Of a stretch of DNA of 64,000 nucleotides, positions 56,344-64,000 are shown in pieces. Source of the DNA: Saprospiraceae bacterium (GTDB lineage: Bacteria > Bacteroidota > Bacteroidia > Chitinophagales > Saprospiraceae); contig JADKBO010000006.1 of NCBI GenBank assembly GCA_016715105.1, forward strand, positions 310,001-374,000, in the 5' to 3' direction. Numbering within the stretch: position 1 is the first letter of the stretch; each line of letters begins with the position of its first letter. The notes beneath the pieces were generated by a model. That model was not told the origin of the DNA. It saw nothing but the letters and a program-made list of their open reading frames with translations, and ran no database searches. A program made the translations under genes and the position numbers.

Positions 56344-57393
56344 TCACCATTCCAACAAAATCCTCTGCGCCGTAAAACCCGGTCCAAAACTCAACATCAA
56401 ACCCTTCTCCCCCTTGGCCGGATTCCGATCCATAAAACGCTCAAGCACGTGCAAAACCGTAGCGCTCGACATATTGCCATGAAGTCGCAAAACCTCCTTG
56501 GTGTCATTGATATCCTTGCCAATTTCAAATAAGATTTCTTCTACTTTTTGGACAATTTTTTTACCTCCCGGGTGGAAAATAAAATGATCGATGTCCTTAA
56601 GTGTTGTATTGGTTCTAGCCAAAAAAGGTGTAATGATTTTTTCAAAATTATCGGCAATGACGTCTGGAACAGCAGGATCTAGCACCATCAAAAGGCCAGA
56701 ATTGGTCAAGGCAAAACCCATGATTTCTTCCGTATCATTAAAATGATACATGCCTTCATCGATGATTGCCGGACCTTCTGTATCTGCTTCAGAAGACAAT
56801 AGTGCACAAGCAGCTCCATCTCCAAATATGGCTGCGCTTACGACATTCACCATCGAAAAATCATTCTGTTGAAAGGTCGCCATCGGTGATTCTACCGCAA
56901 TCACTGCTGCCCTTTTACCAGGATTGGACTGTAAAAAATTCTTTGCATAAATCAGCCCTGAAACGCCGGCCACACAGCCCATTTCAGTCACTGGCAATCG
57001 TACGACGTCATGACGCAAACCCAATTTATTGATCAAATAAGCGTCCATTGAAGGAATCATATAACCCGTACAACTCACAGTGATGATATAGTCCAGCGAT
57101 GTTGCATCCCATCCAGATTTTTCCAAAGCTAGGCGCAAGACTTTTTCTGATAAGTCCAAGGCACCTTTCATGTACAATTGATTGCGGGTCTCAAAATCTG
57201 AGATGCCAAACATTTCCTCAGGAGACAACATCGAATAACGCATGTCTACCCCTGCATTACCAAATAATTTGATCACTTTCCTTTGATACCTTTCGTCCTG
57301 ACCAGAAACCCATTTTTCTATGAATGGGATGATTTCTGCCGTTGATCTACTGTAAGGCGGAAGAACTTTTGCAACGGTTTTTATTTTAACCAT
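56344..57393 (-). CDS. Type III polyketide synthase (chalcone/stilbene synthase family)
   Basis: 349 aa, usual length. The catalytic triad is Cys140 (VTEMGCVAGVSG), His274 (HFIFHPGGKKIV) and Asn307 (LRLHGNMSSATVLHVLERF), and the end is GFGPGF-like (SFGPGFTAQR). It condenses a starter acyl group with malonyl-CoA units and cyclises the product to a resorcinol, pyrone or quinone-type ring. It sits 3 bases after the methyltransferase gene. Together with methyltransferase and FAD oxidoreductase the order matches the srsA-srsB-srsC logic of Streptomyces phenolic-lipid genes. Confidence 0.93.
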   Translation of the reverse strand: MVKIKTVAKVLPPYSRSTAEIIPFIEKWVSGQDERYQRKVIKLFGNAGVDMRYSMLSPEEMFGISDFETRNQLYMKGALDLSEKVLRLALEKSGWDATSLDYIITVSCTGYMIPSMDAYLINKLGLRHDVVRLPVTEMGCVAGVSGLIYAKNFLQSNPGKRAAVIAVESPMATFQQNDFSMVNVVSAAIFGDGAACALLSSEADTEGPAIIDEGMYHFNDTEEIMGFALTNSGLLMVLDPAVPDVIADNFEKIITPFLARTNTTLKDIDHFIFHPGGKKIVQKVEEILFEIGKDINDTKEVLRLHGNMSSATVLHVLERFMDRNPAKGEKGLMLSFGPGFTAQRILLEW

Positions 57394-57396
57394 AAA

Positions 57397-58116
57397 TTAG
57401 TTTTGTTTGGAAAATAGGATCCATTGATATCTGAAAGCCCAACGCCATTTGACCATTGATTGTTTTATAGGTAGATTCTTTGTATATCTTTCAAAGTCCT
57501 TGCGTTTAAAGCCTCTCAAAATAGAGGTTTTCCCATCCTGAACAACCATTGGATTGGTAAAAAATAAGGAGAGTAAGCTGTACAGAAAATAGGCCCACCG
57601 ACTGCGATGAAGGTCATTGATGACGATGCCCATTTTTGCCTTTTGAACACTTCCCACCAGTAATGTCTCGATTTCCTCGTCTGTGAGGTGGTGCATAAAC
57701 AAGGTAGCCGTGAGGATGTCATATTCCAAAGTTTGGTATTCTTCAGAAGGGACCATGGCAACCAAATAAGAAATCTCTGGATATGAGTTTGAATGTTTTC
57801 TGGCATATTGAATGGTAAAATCATTGGCATCTATTCCGATCAGCTTTGCTTGAATGCCCTTTTTACGAAAATATTTAGCCAGTCTTCGCAAAGAATCACC
57901 ACTTCCACAACCAACATCGACCACTGTCAATTCCCGAGTAATGGTCTGGTTTTGCAACAACCGCTCCACGCCATCAATTGTCACTCCATTGCCACCCAAC
58001 CAGAAATTGATCCAGTCCAATTTTTTCAATGAAGAAGCAAGTAATTCGCCCTCCATGCCAAGATCATCCATGATTTCTTGGGCATTACTTCGATGTGTGG
58101 TGTCTGGAATCATCAT
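57397..58116 (-). CDS. SAM-dependent methyltransferase
   Basis: 239 aa. The SAM motif VVDVGCGSGDSLRRLAKYF is near residues 70-90, LIGIDANDFTI is motif II, and YDILTATLFMHHLTDEEIETLL is motif IV/post-I. It overlaps the FAD oxidoreductase gene by 4 bases (ATGA) and the PKS gene follows at 3 bases, so the three are coupled. It should methylate the O or C of the polyketide ring. Confidence 0.88.
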   Translation of the reverse strand: MMIPDTTHRSNAQEIMDDLGMEGELLASSLKKLDWINFWLGGNGVTIDGVERLLQNQTITRELTVVDVGCGSGDSLRRLAKYFRKKGIQAKLIGIDANDFTIQYARKHSNSYPEISYLVAMVPSEEYQTLEYDILTATLFMHHLTDEEIETLLVGSVQKAKMGIVINDLHRSRWAYFLYSLLSLFFTNPMVVQDGKTSILRGFKRKDFERYTKNLPIKQSMVKWRWAFRYQWILFSKQN

Positions 58117-59285
58117 TTGGCAGTTATAAAAGTACGAGCAGATTCCATCTCAATGGCCTGACCGTGGGTTTTTTTGATGAAATGAGGTAAGATTTGTGGT
58201 ATATACATCAATCCTGCCAAGGCCCACTCAAAAAGTAAATCCTGAGCAAAAAACGCATTGAAGAATTTTCCAGAGCGCAATCTTTTACTGAATGTCTTTT
58301 CCCATTTTTGACTATAAAATTGCTCTACTTCGGCTCGAGATTGGATGTCTCCATTGTAGTAAGCAATCAGAATTTCTGATAACAATAAGGCGCTGTGAAT
58401 GGCCATACTCATACCATTACCACACAATGGGTGGATCATACCCGCGCTATCACCACTCATCAATAGATGATTTTCTACTCTTGCTTTGGATAAAAAAGAG
58501 ACTTGGCTGATGGTCATTGGCTCTTCAAAAACAGCAATAGCCTGACTCAAAAATGTTTCCATATGTGGGTTCTGCCGAATGACTTTTTCTTCGAATGTGG
58601 CCAGGTTTTTATATTTTTTGAATGTTTTGAAATCCGCCAAATAACAGACATTGATCAAATCATCTTCAACGCTGGAAATGCCGCAATAACCTCCTTTGAA
58701 ATTGTGTAAAGCGATGAGGTCTTTAGGAAAATCACCTCGATAATGGCCTTTCACACCCAAATAAGGAGCCAATTGGTGTGTGAATGGTCGATTCATTTTG
58801 ATGTCCAAATTTGATCTTTTTCCAAAAGACCCGATCACAAACTTTGCATAAAAAGAGCCATTTCTTTTGGTTGTTGTTTTAAAGCTGTTGGAATCAAAAC
58901 TACAAGACTCTACCATATCCTGCACAATCTGACAACCATTCTCCAATGCTTTTTGGTACAATTGAAAATCCAGTGTATACCGGCTGATGCCAAATCCTCC
59001 CAAAGGCAAATTTGAATGCACCACCTTTCCATTTACGGTACTCAATTCAAACCGATCGATGGCCACTGCTCCAAAATCAAATGGATTGATCCCTAAGTAG
59101 GCCAAGTAAGAAAGTACTTCATTGGAAATATACTCTCCACAGACCTTATGTTTTGGATATTCGTTTTTCTCAATCAACAAAACCTTCAATCCAGCTTTGG
59201 ACAAGTGGATGGCGTTGACCAAACCTGCCAAGCCACCGCCGATGATGACGATGTCGCTTTGATTGGATGAATTGTTTGTTGTCAT
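58113..59285 (-). CDS. FAD-dependent oxidoreductase (geranylgeranyl reductase/hydroxylase-like)
   Basis: 390 aa. The FAD dinucleotide motif is DIVIIGGGLAGLVNAIHLSKAG at 10-31, then EKNEYPKHKVCGEYISNEVL, a signature of the geranylgeranyl reductase branch of the p-hydroxybenzoate hydroxylase superfamily. The FAD-binding GDSAGMIHPLCGNGMSMAI is near 270-290. It could hydroxylate the polyketide ring or reduce a side chain. It is first in the minus-strand cluster, with a clear gap upstream (59286-59467). Confidence 0.88.
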   Translation of the reverse strand: MTTNNSSNQSDIVIIGGGLAGLVNAIHLSKAGLKVLLIEKNEYPKHKVCGEYISNEVLSYLAYLGINPFDFGAVAIDRFELSTVNGKVVHSNLPLGGFGISRYTLDFQLYQKALENGCQIVQDMVESCSFDSNSFKTTTKRNGSFYAKFVIGSFGKRSNLDIKMNRPFTHQLAPYLGVKGHYRGDFPKDLIALHNFKGGYCGISSVEDDLINVCYLADFKTFKKYKNLATFEEKVIRQNPHMETFLSQAIAVFEEPMTISQVSFLSKARVENHLLMSGDSAGMIHPLCGNGMSMAIHSALLLSEILIAYYNGDIQSRAEVEQFYSQKWEKTFSKRLRSGKFFNAFFAQDLLFEWALAGLMYIPQILPHFIKKTHGQAIEMESARTFITAK

Positions 59286-59467
59286 TGATATTTACGAGCT
59301 ATGGATTCAAGTTATGAAGATAAGATACCAATTGTTAAATAAGTAAATTTTAATTTTAAAAAAAAAACCATGGAAAAAACACTAAAGACCCCGCAGTTTA
59401 ATAAATATCAGCAACTAACATAGAATGATTGTTTGTTGTTGTGGGGAAAAGGGGGAAAATATTCTGG

Positions 59468-59761
59468 TTATTTCTGCTTCGATAATATCTCAGACAATTC
59501 TCGAAGTCTAGTTGCGTGTTCAGGTTTAAATATAAATTCATCCCAATGACCATAAATACATTTATAACCAAAAATATATTTCACTCCTGCCTTCAACCTC
59601 CTCCAAAAACTGTATTTTATTAAGTGAATGTGGCAATAGACCAAGTTATCTTCGCCATGTTCGTGAATGATTATTTGATGCTCGGTTGAGTTACATGCAC
59701 ATATGAGCACAGTTGGTAATTCAGGTTTATAAATATTGCTATTACTTTCTTGCATTGACAT
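59468..59761 (-). CDS. Small conserved protein, about 97 aa, of unknown function
   Basis: From ATG at 59761 (MSMQESNSNIYKPELPTVLIC); the frame is open 63 bases further upstream with a hydrophobic segment that could also be coding. The pattern CACNSTEHQIII, YCHIHL, FWRRLKAGVKYIFGYKCIYGHWDEFIF and a C-terminal helix resembles small proteins known from phages and bacterial genomes that I cannot name. No membrane segment in the short form. Confidence 0.6.
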   Translation of the reverse strand: MSMQESNSNIYKPELPTVLICACNSTEHQIIIHEHGEDNLVYCHIHLIKYSFWRRLKAGVKYIFGYKCIYGHWDEFIFKPEHATRLRELSEILSKQK

Positions 59762-59850
59762 ATATCCTAAAATTAAAAATTTACATTTAGATTTATTCTT
59801 TGATTTGAGGAGCAGATTAATCATTTCAAGATATCACCAAGTAACAATTC

Positions 59851-60894
59851 ATGAAAACATATACAATCCTATTTACCCTAATCCTCCTTTCCACTAGCTG
59901 CGCCAGTCAACAATCCTCCAAAGATAAAACGGTCGAGTTACTAGAATTACTCAAATCAGAAAATTATGCCAAAATTGATGGCATTGTCGTTGCCAAAAAC
60001 AACAAACTACTTTTTGAAAAATACTTCAATGGTTATGAGCGGGAAAGTTTACATGACCTGCGATCTTCATTCAAAACTATCACCAGTTTGTTAGCAGGAA
60101 TAGCTGTTGACCAAGGCTTATTTAAAGTAGATGATGAAATTGGGAAGTTTATCAATGAGTGGAAAAACGATCCTAGAGGCAAGATTACGGTGAGAAACTT
60201 GTTGGAGATGAAGTCTGGCTTGGCTTGTGAAGGCTTCTTTGGCATCGGCCCTGACTGTGAAGCGGAGATGTGGGAAAAGGATGACTGGCTAAAATATATT
60301 TTTAATATTCCCCTAAGACATGATCCAGGATTAAATTGGGAATATACTTCGATGGAACCTGAGCTTGTCGGTATCATTATTTCAAGAGCCAGTAAAATGA
60401 ATTTGATGGATTTTGCCAAAAAATACTTGTTTGAACCAATGGCAATCACCAAATATGAATGGTTTGTGACACCCAATGGCGGCGGGTATGCAGCAGGGTC
60501 TTTCGATATCAAACCTATTGATTTGTTGAAAATCGGACAAATGGTTTTGGATAAGGGAAAATGGGAAGGTCAACAAATCGTCAGTGAAAAGTGGCTTAAT
60601 GAATCCACCAATTGTCAGACAGATGTAGAAATGTCCTTTGTTCGTTTTGCCAGAACCAAAAACGCCAAATATTCATCAGCTAAATATGGCTACTTCTGGT
60701 ACAATGAATTATTACAATATGGAGATATTAAAACCGAAGTTTTATTTTCTTCTGGCAATGGAGGCCAGTACATGATGGTATTAAAAGACTATGATGCCTG
60801 TGTTGTTTTCACGGGTAGTAATTTTGGAAATTGGAGGGGTAAATTACCTTTTGATATTTTATTAAAGTATGTGATTCCGATGTTGGAAAACTGA
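59851..60894 (+). CDS. Beta-lactamase-fold serine hydrolase lipoprotein
   Basis: 347 aa with MKTYTILFTLILLSTSC, an SPII signal. The SxxK tetrad is S72-S-F-K75 (RSSFKTITSLLAG), the second motif reads NWEYTSMEPELVG (YTS in place of YxN), and the third is SSGNGGQY. It belongs to the class C beta-lactamase/esterase/penicillin-binding group. It should be anchored in the periplasm or outer membrane; peptidase or esterase action is possible, substrate unknown. Confidence 0.85.
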   Translation: MKTYTILFTLILLSTSCASQQSSKDKTVELLELLKSENYAKIDGIVVAKNNKLLFEKYFNGYERESLHDLRSSFKTITSLLAGIAVDQGLFKVDDEIGKFINEWKNDPRGKITVRNLLEMKSGLACEGFFGIGPDCEAEMWEKDDWLKYIFNIPLRHDPGLNWEYTSMEPELVGIIISRASKMNLMDFAKKYLFEPMAITKYEWFVTPNGGGYAAGSFDIKPIDLLKIGQMVLDKGKWEGQQIVSEKWLNESTNCQTDVEMSFVRFARTKNAKYSSAKYGYFWYNELLQYGDIKTEVLFSSGNGGQYMMVLKDYDACVVFTGSNFGNWRGKLPFDILLKYVIPMLEN

Positions 60895-61590
60895 TGAAAA
60901 AGGATTGGCAAGACATTTTTGGAAAGAAACCTTTAAGATTCATGTGCCTTCTTTGCAATTATTTGCTATTGAAATAATTGAAAAACTCATATGTTGTTTG
61001 TTTTGGCTAAAGCCATTTTTTAATTCAAATTATTATTGCCTCCAGCTAAAGCAGGAGGCAATGCAATCCAATTTTTGAAATAAGCAATCACACATTATTA
61101 TTCATCATATTGAAACTTAGCTGAAGGTGAATTTTAGACATAATTATATTATAATGTGCCTAACTTGGAATGCTCAATATGAATTTGAAAAACAACTAGC
61201 ATTATTGCTGTGGCTAAAGCCATTTTTAACTTTCATTTCTTTTGCCTCCAGCTAAAGCGGGAGGCAATGAAATAGAATTTTTGAAATGAGCAGCACACAT
61301 TATTATGCCCCGTATTGAAACTTAGCTGAAGGTGATTTTTAGATACAATTATATTTTAATGTGCTTAACTTGGAATGCTCAATATGAATTTGTAAAACAA
61401 CCCGCATTATTGCTGTGGCTAAAGCCATTTTTTACTTCCATTTCTTTTGCCTCCAGCTAAAGCGGGAGGCAATGCAGTCCAATGTTTTGAAATTAGCCAA
61501 TCTCCCTCCAACATAATTTCCTCCAGCTATAGCAGGAGGCAATGCAATCCAATTTTGAAATAAGCAATCACACATTTTATTCAACCTTAG
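60895..61590. repeat. REP family B array left of the IS30 element
   Basis: Two hairpins alternate. GGCTAAAGCC is at 61005-61014, 61212-61221 and 61417-61426. The longer TTGCCTCC-AGCTAAAGC-AGGAGGCAA is at 61036-61061, 61242-61267, 61447-61472 and a degenerate 61517-61542. The unit is about 205 bases with conserved spacer (CTTGGAATGCTCAATATGAA). No gene in this 700-base gap. The loop AGCTAAAGC of the long hairpin shares its text with the short hairpin. Confidence 0.88.
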
Positions 61591-62693
61591 ATTCAAGTCA
61601 CAAATGCAACTTTTGGAGAGATAATTAGGAATAGATAATTTTTTTCAAAAGAAAGAGGAAAAATAATTCCCCCTTTCCCTTGAATGGAATACACTCCCTA
61701 TATTGTCCCTCGCCAAAAGTAAAATATGAGTCATGTAACCGAAGGACAAAGATATGCAATTGAAAGTATGTTGAAGCAAGGGTATACCCAAAAGGAGATA
61801 TCAATTGTAATTGAAAAGGACAAATCTGTTGTGAGCCGCGAGATTAAAAGGAATAAAGATCAGCGCAACGGCATTTATGGGGCTGATTTGGCACAAAGGA
61901 AGTATGAGACCAGAAAGCAGGATAAACCAAAAGCTATCAGGTTTACAGAAAAAATAAAAAAGAATGTTGAGTCAAAGCTGGGCAAGAAATGGAGTCCGGA
62001 ACAGATAAGTTCGACCATGGCTAAAGAATGTGGACAGACTGTGAGTCACGAACGAATATACCAGCACATTATAGAGGACAAAAAGAAAGGAGGCAAGCTG
62101 TACAAAAATCTTAGGAGGAGAAAAAAATATAAGAATCGAATAGGAGATATGGACAATAGAGGCAAGATAAAAAACCAAAAAAGTATCAAAGAAAGGCCAG
62201 TGGAGGTTGAAGAAAAAACACGAGTAGGCGACTTTGAAGTCGATTTAGTAATGGGTGCAAACCACAAAGGAGCTTTGGTAACAATAAATGACAGAAAATC
62301 AGGATATGCCAAAATAAAACTTGTGAAGAGTAAAGATTCAAAGAAGGTCGCCAAGGCAATAATTCAAGCCTTGATGCCCTATAAAAACCATCTACATACA
62401 ATTACTTCAGACAACGGCAAGGAATTTTCAGAGCACCAATATATTAGTGAAAAATTAGGGATTGAATTTTACTTTGCAGAGCCTTATAGCAGCTGGCAAA
62501 GGGGTGCTAATGAAAACCTCAACGGTTTAATTAGGCAGTATTTTCCAAAGAAAACAAGCTTTGAAGAAATGTCCTGGAGAGAAATAAAAAAAGTAGAAAA
62601 TGAGTTAAATAAAAGACCTCGAAAAAGACTGAATTATAAAACACCAAAGGAAGAATTTAATTTATTAACTAAAGTTGCATTTGCAGCTTGAAT
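61591..62693 (+). mobile_element. Complete IS30-family insertion sequence
   Basis: The left end ATTCAAGTCACAAATGCAAC (extending to 61615) and the right end (62669-62693) are inverted repeats of 25 bases with four mismatches; the inner CAAATGCAACTTT is identical. The right repeat overlaps the 3' end of the transposase gene. No convincing target duplication is visible. The element sits among REP family B copies. Confidence 0.75.
61726..62691 (+). CDS. IS30 family transposase
   Basis: 321 aa, the usual length. The N-terminal helix-turn-helix has TEGQRYAIESMLKQGYTQKEI and the conserved SVVSREIKRN. The catalytic DDE triad is in GDFEVDLVMG, TITSDNGKEF and RGANENLNGLIRQYFPK, the last being the IS30 signature. 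It appears intact, so the element may be active. Confidence 0.95.
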   Translation: MSHVTEGQRYAIESMLKQGYTQKEISIVIEKDKSVVSREIKRNKDQRNGIYGADLAQRKYETRKQDKPKAIRFTEKIKKNVESKLGKKWSPEQISSTMAKECGQTVSHERIYQHIIEDKKKGGKLYKNLRRRKKYKNRIGDMDNRGKIKNQKSIKERPVEVEEKTRVGDFEVDLVMGANHKGALVTINDRKSGYAKIKLVKSKDSKKVAKAIIQALMPYKNHLHTITSDNGKEFSEHQYISEKLGIEFYFAEPYSSWQRGANENLNGLIRQYFPKKTSFEEMSWREIKKVENELNKRPRKRLNYKTPKEEFNLLTKVAFAA

Positions 62694-63301
62694 TCAGGAA
62701 CATATTGATTCCTATTTTGAAGGTTTATCTTCTGCCCAAATTGGATGTGATTTCAAAAATTGCAAAAACACATTCAACAAAAAGAATGATTACCAAAATT
62801 TAAAACCAATTCCAGGGGTTATCATTAGGAATGTGGCTTTAGCCCATTCCCAAAATGATATGAGGCAAAATCCGGCTTTAGCCAAAAATAACAGGCCACC
62901 AAAACGTTGTTATGAACCAATCATTTATTCCTTAATCATAAAACACATCTAACCATCGACATCTTTCTTTATAAAAACTTAATTGAAAATAATGCAAATT
63001 GAAAATAATCATTAAATTTGTTTGCCTTAAATATTTGTTACCACGCTTTTATAAAAAAGACGATGGTGGAAAGTGAAAAATTTTAATGAAAACATACAAC
63101 GTATGTAAAAACAATCTAAATCATTGACGATTACAAGCTGAAGTAAATTAGTTTCAGGTTCCTAATGCAAGATTAATTAATTATCGCCAAAATAGGCGTC
63201 TAATACTTTTATGAAACTCCATTTTAGATCATGTTATCTAGTCCCAATACAAAAATTATAAACCCTATTAAAAATTTATTCAACAATTAAAATACCCTAT
63301 C
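62694..63301. repeat. Gap with two degenerate REP family B hairpins
   Basis: GGCTTTAGCC occurs at 62835-62844 and 62874-62883, each a reverse version of GGCTAAAGCC, in a different spacer from the main arrays. The remainder up to 63301 is AT-rich and shows no gene. Confidence 0.6.
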
Positions 63302-63739
63302 ATGTCATTTGTCAAAGTTTACATCCACTTTGTGTGGAGCACCAAAAACAGATTCCCATATTTAGATTCAAAAGAAACAAGATTGAAGGTGTGGCAACAC
63401 ATAAGAGAAAATGCAAGGCAAAAAGGAATCTATGTGGACCATATAAATGGTTACTCTGATCATTGTCATTGCTTGGTTTCTTTGGGAATTGATCAAACCA
63501 TCCAGAAGGTAATGCAAATGATTAAAGGTGAATCATCCTATTGGATCAATAAAAACAATTTGACATCCAAAAAATTTGATTGGCAAGATGAATATTTTGC
63601 TGTCTCTGTATCTGAATCTGTTTTGGATCGGGTAAGGGAATATATAAAAAATCAGGATGAACATCATGGTATCAAAACTTTCCAGGAAGAATATGATGAA
63701 TTCATCATGAAATTTGGATTTGAAAAATATAAAGTATGA
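63302..63739 (+). CDS. REP-associated tyrosine transposase (Y1/IS200-like), second copy
   Basis: 145 aa. MSFVKVYIHFVWSTKNRFPYL, the HUH-type GYSDHCHCLVSLG, and the catalytic Tyr in RVREYIKNQDEHHG define it as a RAYT-type Y1 transposase. The KKFDWQDEYFAVSVSES segment is typical. It is only distantly similar to the copy at 33138 and is bordered by a different REP family (B), with a hairpin 7 bases after its stop. Confidence 0.9.
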   Translation: MSFVKVYIHFVWSTKNRFPYLDSKETRLKVWQHIRENARQKGIYVDHINGYSDHCHCLVSLGIDQTIQKVMQMIKGESSYWINKNNLTSKKFDWQDEYFAVSVSESVLDRVREYIKNQDEHHGIKTFQEEYDEFIMKFGFEKYKV

Positions 63740-64000
63740 TTGATTTGGCTAAAGCCATTTTTCATCTTCATTTCTTTTGCCTCCAGCTAAAGCAGGAGGC
63801 AATGCAATCCATTGTTTTGAAATGAGGCAAACACATATTTATCAAACATATTGAATCTTACATGAAAGCTTATGTTAGATATATTTCTTTATAATGTGTA
63901 ACTTGGAATACTTAATATGAAATTGAATAACTAATTACACGAATGTTTTGGCTAAAGCCATTTTTCATCTTCATTTCTATTGCCTCCAGCTAAAGCAGGA
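63740..64000. repeat. REP family B copies right of the second RAYT gene
   Basis: GGCTAAAGCC is at 63747-63756 and 63950-63959, TTGCCTCC...GGAGGCAA at 63777-63802, and another begins at about 63979 and runs past the window end. Spacing is again about 203 bases, so the array continues beyond the window. Confidence 0.88.

Noticed and set aside
52725..59285. Aryl polyene or flexirubin cluster
   Set aside because: There is no ammonia lyase, no DarA/DarB-type synthase, no thioesterase or glycosyltransferase; the core enzyme is a type III PKS.

Overview
This window is an AT-rich, densely coding piece of a Bacteroidota chromosome, most like Saprospiria or Chitinophagia by gene content. The clade markers are type IX secretion C-terminal domains (type B at the end of the 6680-8506 product, type A at the end of the FAS1 protein at 38020-39978), many SPII lipoproteins, CRTAC1/ASPIC and DUF5107-TPR proteins, a TonB receptor with a carboxypeptidase-regulatory N-terminal domain, and -7 boxes of the Bacteroidetes type TAnnTTTG. 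I saw no rRNA, tRNA or CRISPR array.

Region 1 (1-22.8 kb) looks like an amino-sugar catabolic locus. The plus-strand set is an ADP-ribosylglycohydrolase-like lipoprotein, an Nramp-fold transporter lacking the metal-site motifs, NagB and an M20 amidohydrolase. The minus-strand set is AgaS-like isomerase/deaminase, PfkB kinase, class II aldolase, DUF5107-TPR, a large FG-GAP/ASPIC lipoprotein, a frameshifted sugar isomerase and an MFS transporter. Together AgaS, kinase and aldolase would take galactosamine-6-P through tagatose-6-P and tagatose-1,6-bisP to triose phosphates, and NagB would handle glucosamine-6-P. A DeoR/AgaR-type regulator is divergent from agaS across an intergenic region with AgaR-like sites. 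A second, unassigned palindrome (GTAACTA-N-TAGTTAC) sits before three genes of the locus.

Region 2 (22.8-32.4 kb) holds an ABC exporter, kynureninase with a coupled membrane protein, a TetA-type MFS pump, an alkaline-phosphatase-fold lipid-anchored or membrane protein and a sialate O-acetylesterase. Region 3 (32.4-36.3 kb) is a REP/RAYT island: an IS200-like Y1 transposase surrounded by two alternating short palindromes, a decayed IS4-type element with a 28-bp target duplication, and a tandem array of about 180-bp units. Region 4 (36.3-52.5 kb) is mixed: DUF481 outer-membrane protein, glycosyltransferase, FAS1 adhesin, LigA, dienelactone hydrolase, beta-propeller, DUF1624 membrane protein, a TonB receptor with its neighbouring beta-helix lipoprotein, a Crp/Fnr regulator and an MDR oxidoreductase.

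Region 5 (52.7-59.3 kb) is the best candidate for an undescribed system: an eight-gene, minus-strand, tightly packed cluster encoding FAD oxidoreductase, methyltransferase, type III polyketide synthase, FabL-like reductase, FabZ-like dehydratase, KAS II, acyl carrier protein and phosphopantetheinyl transferase. It resembles the Streptomyces srsABC phenolic-lipid genes joined to a private fatty-acid elongation set. Region 6 (59.4-64 kb) carries a small conserved protein, a beta-lactamase-fold lipoprotein, a complete IS30 element and a second RAYT with its own, different REP family.

Several genes between 46 and 54 kb, and one at 11 kb, carry single-base frameshifts. Most fall in homopolymers, so they may be sequence errors rather than gene decay.
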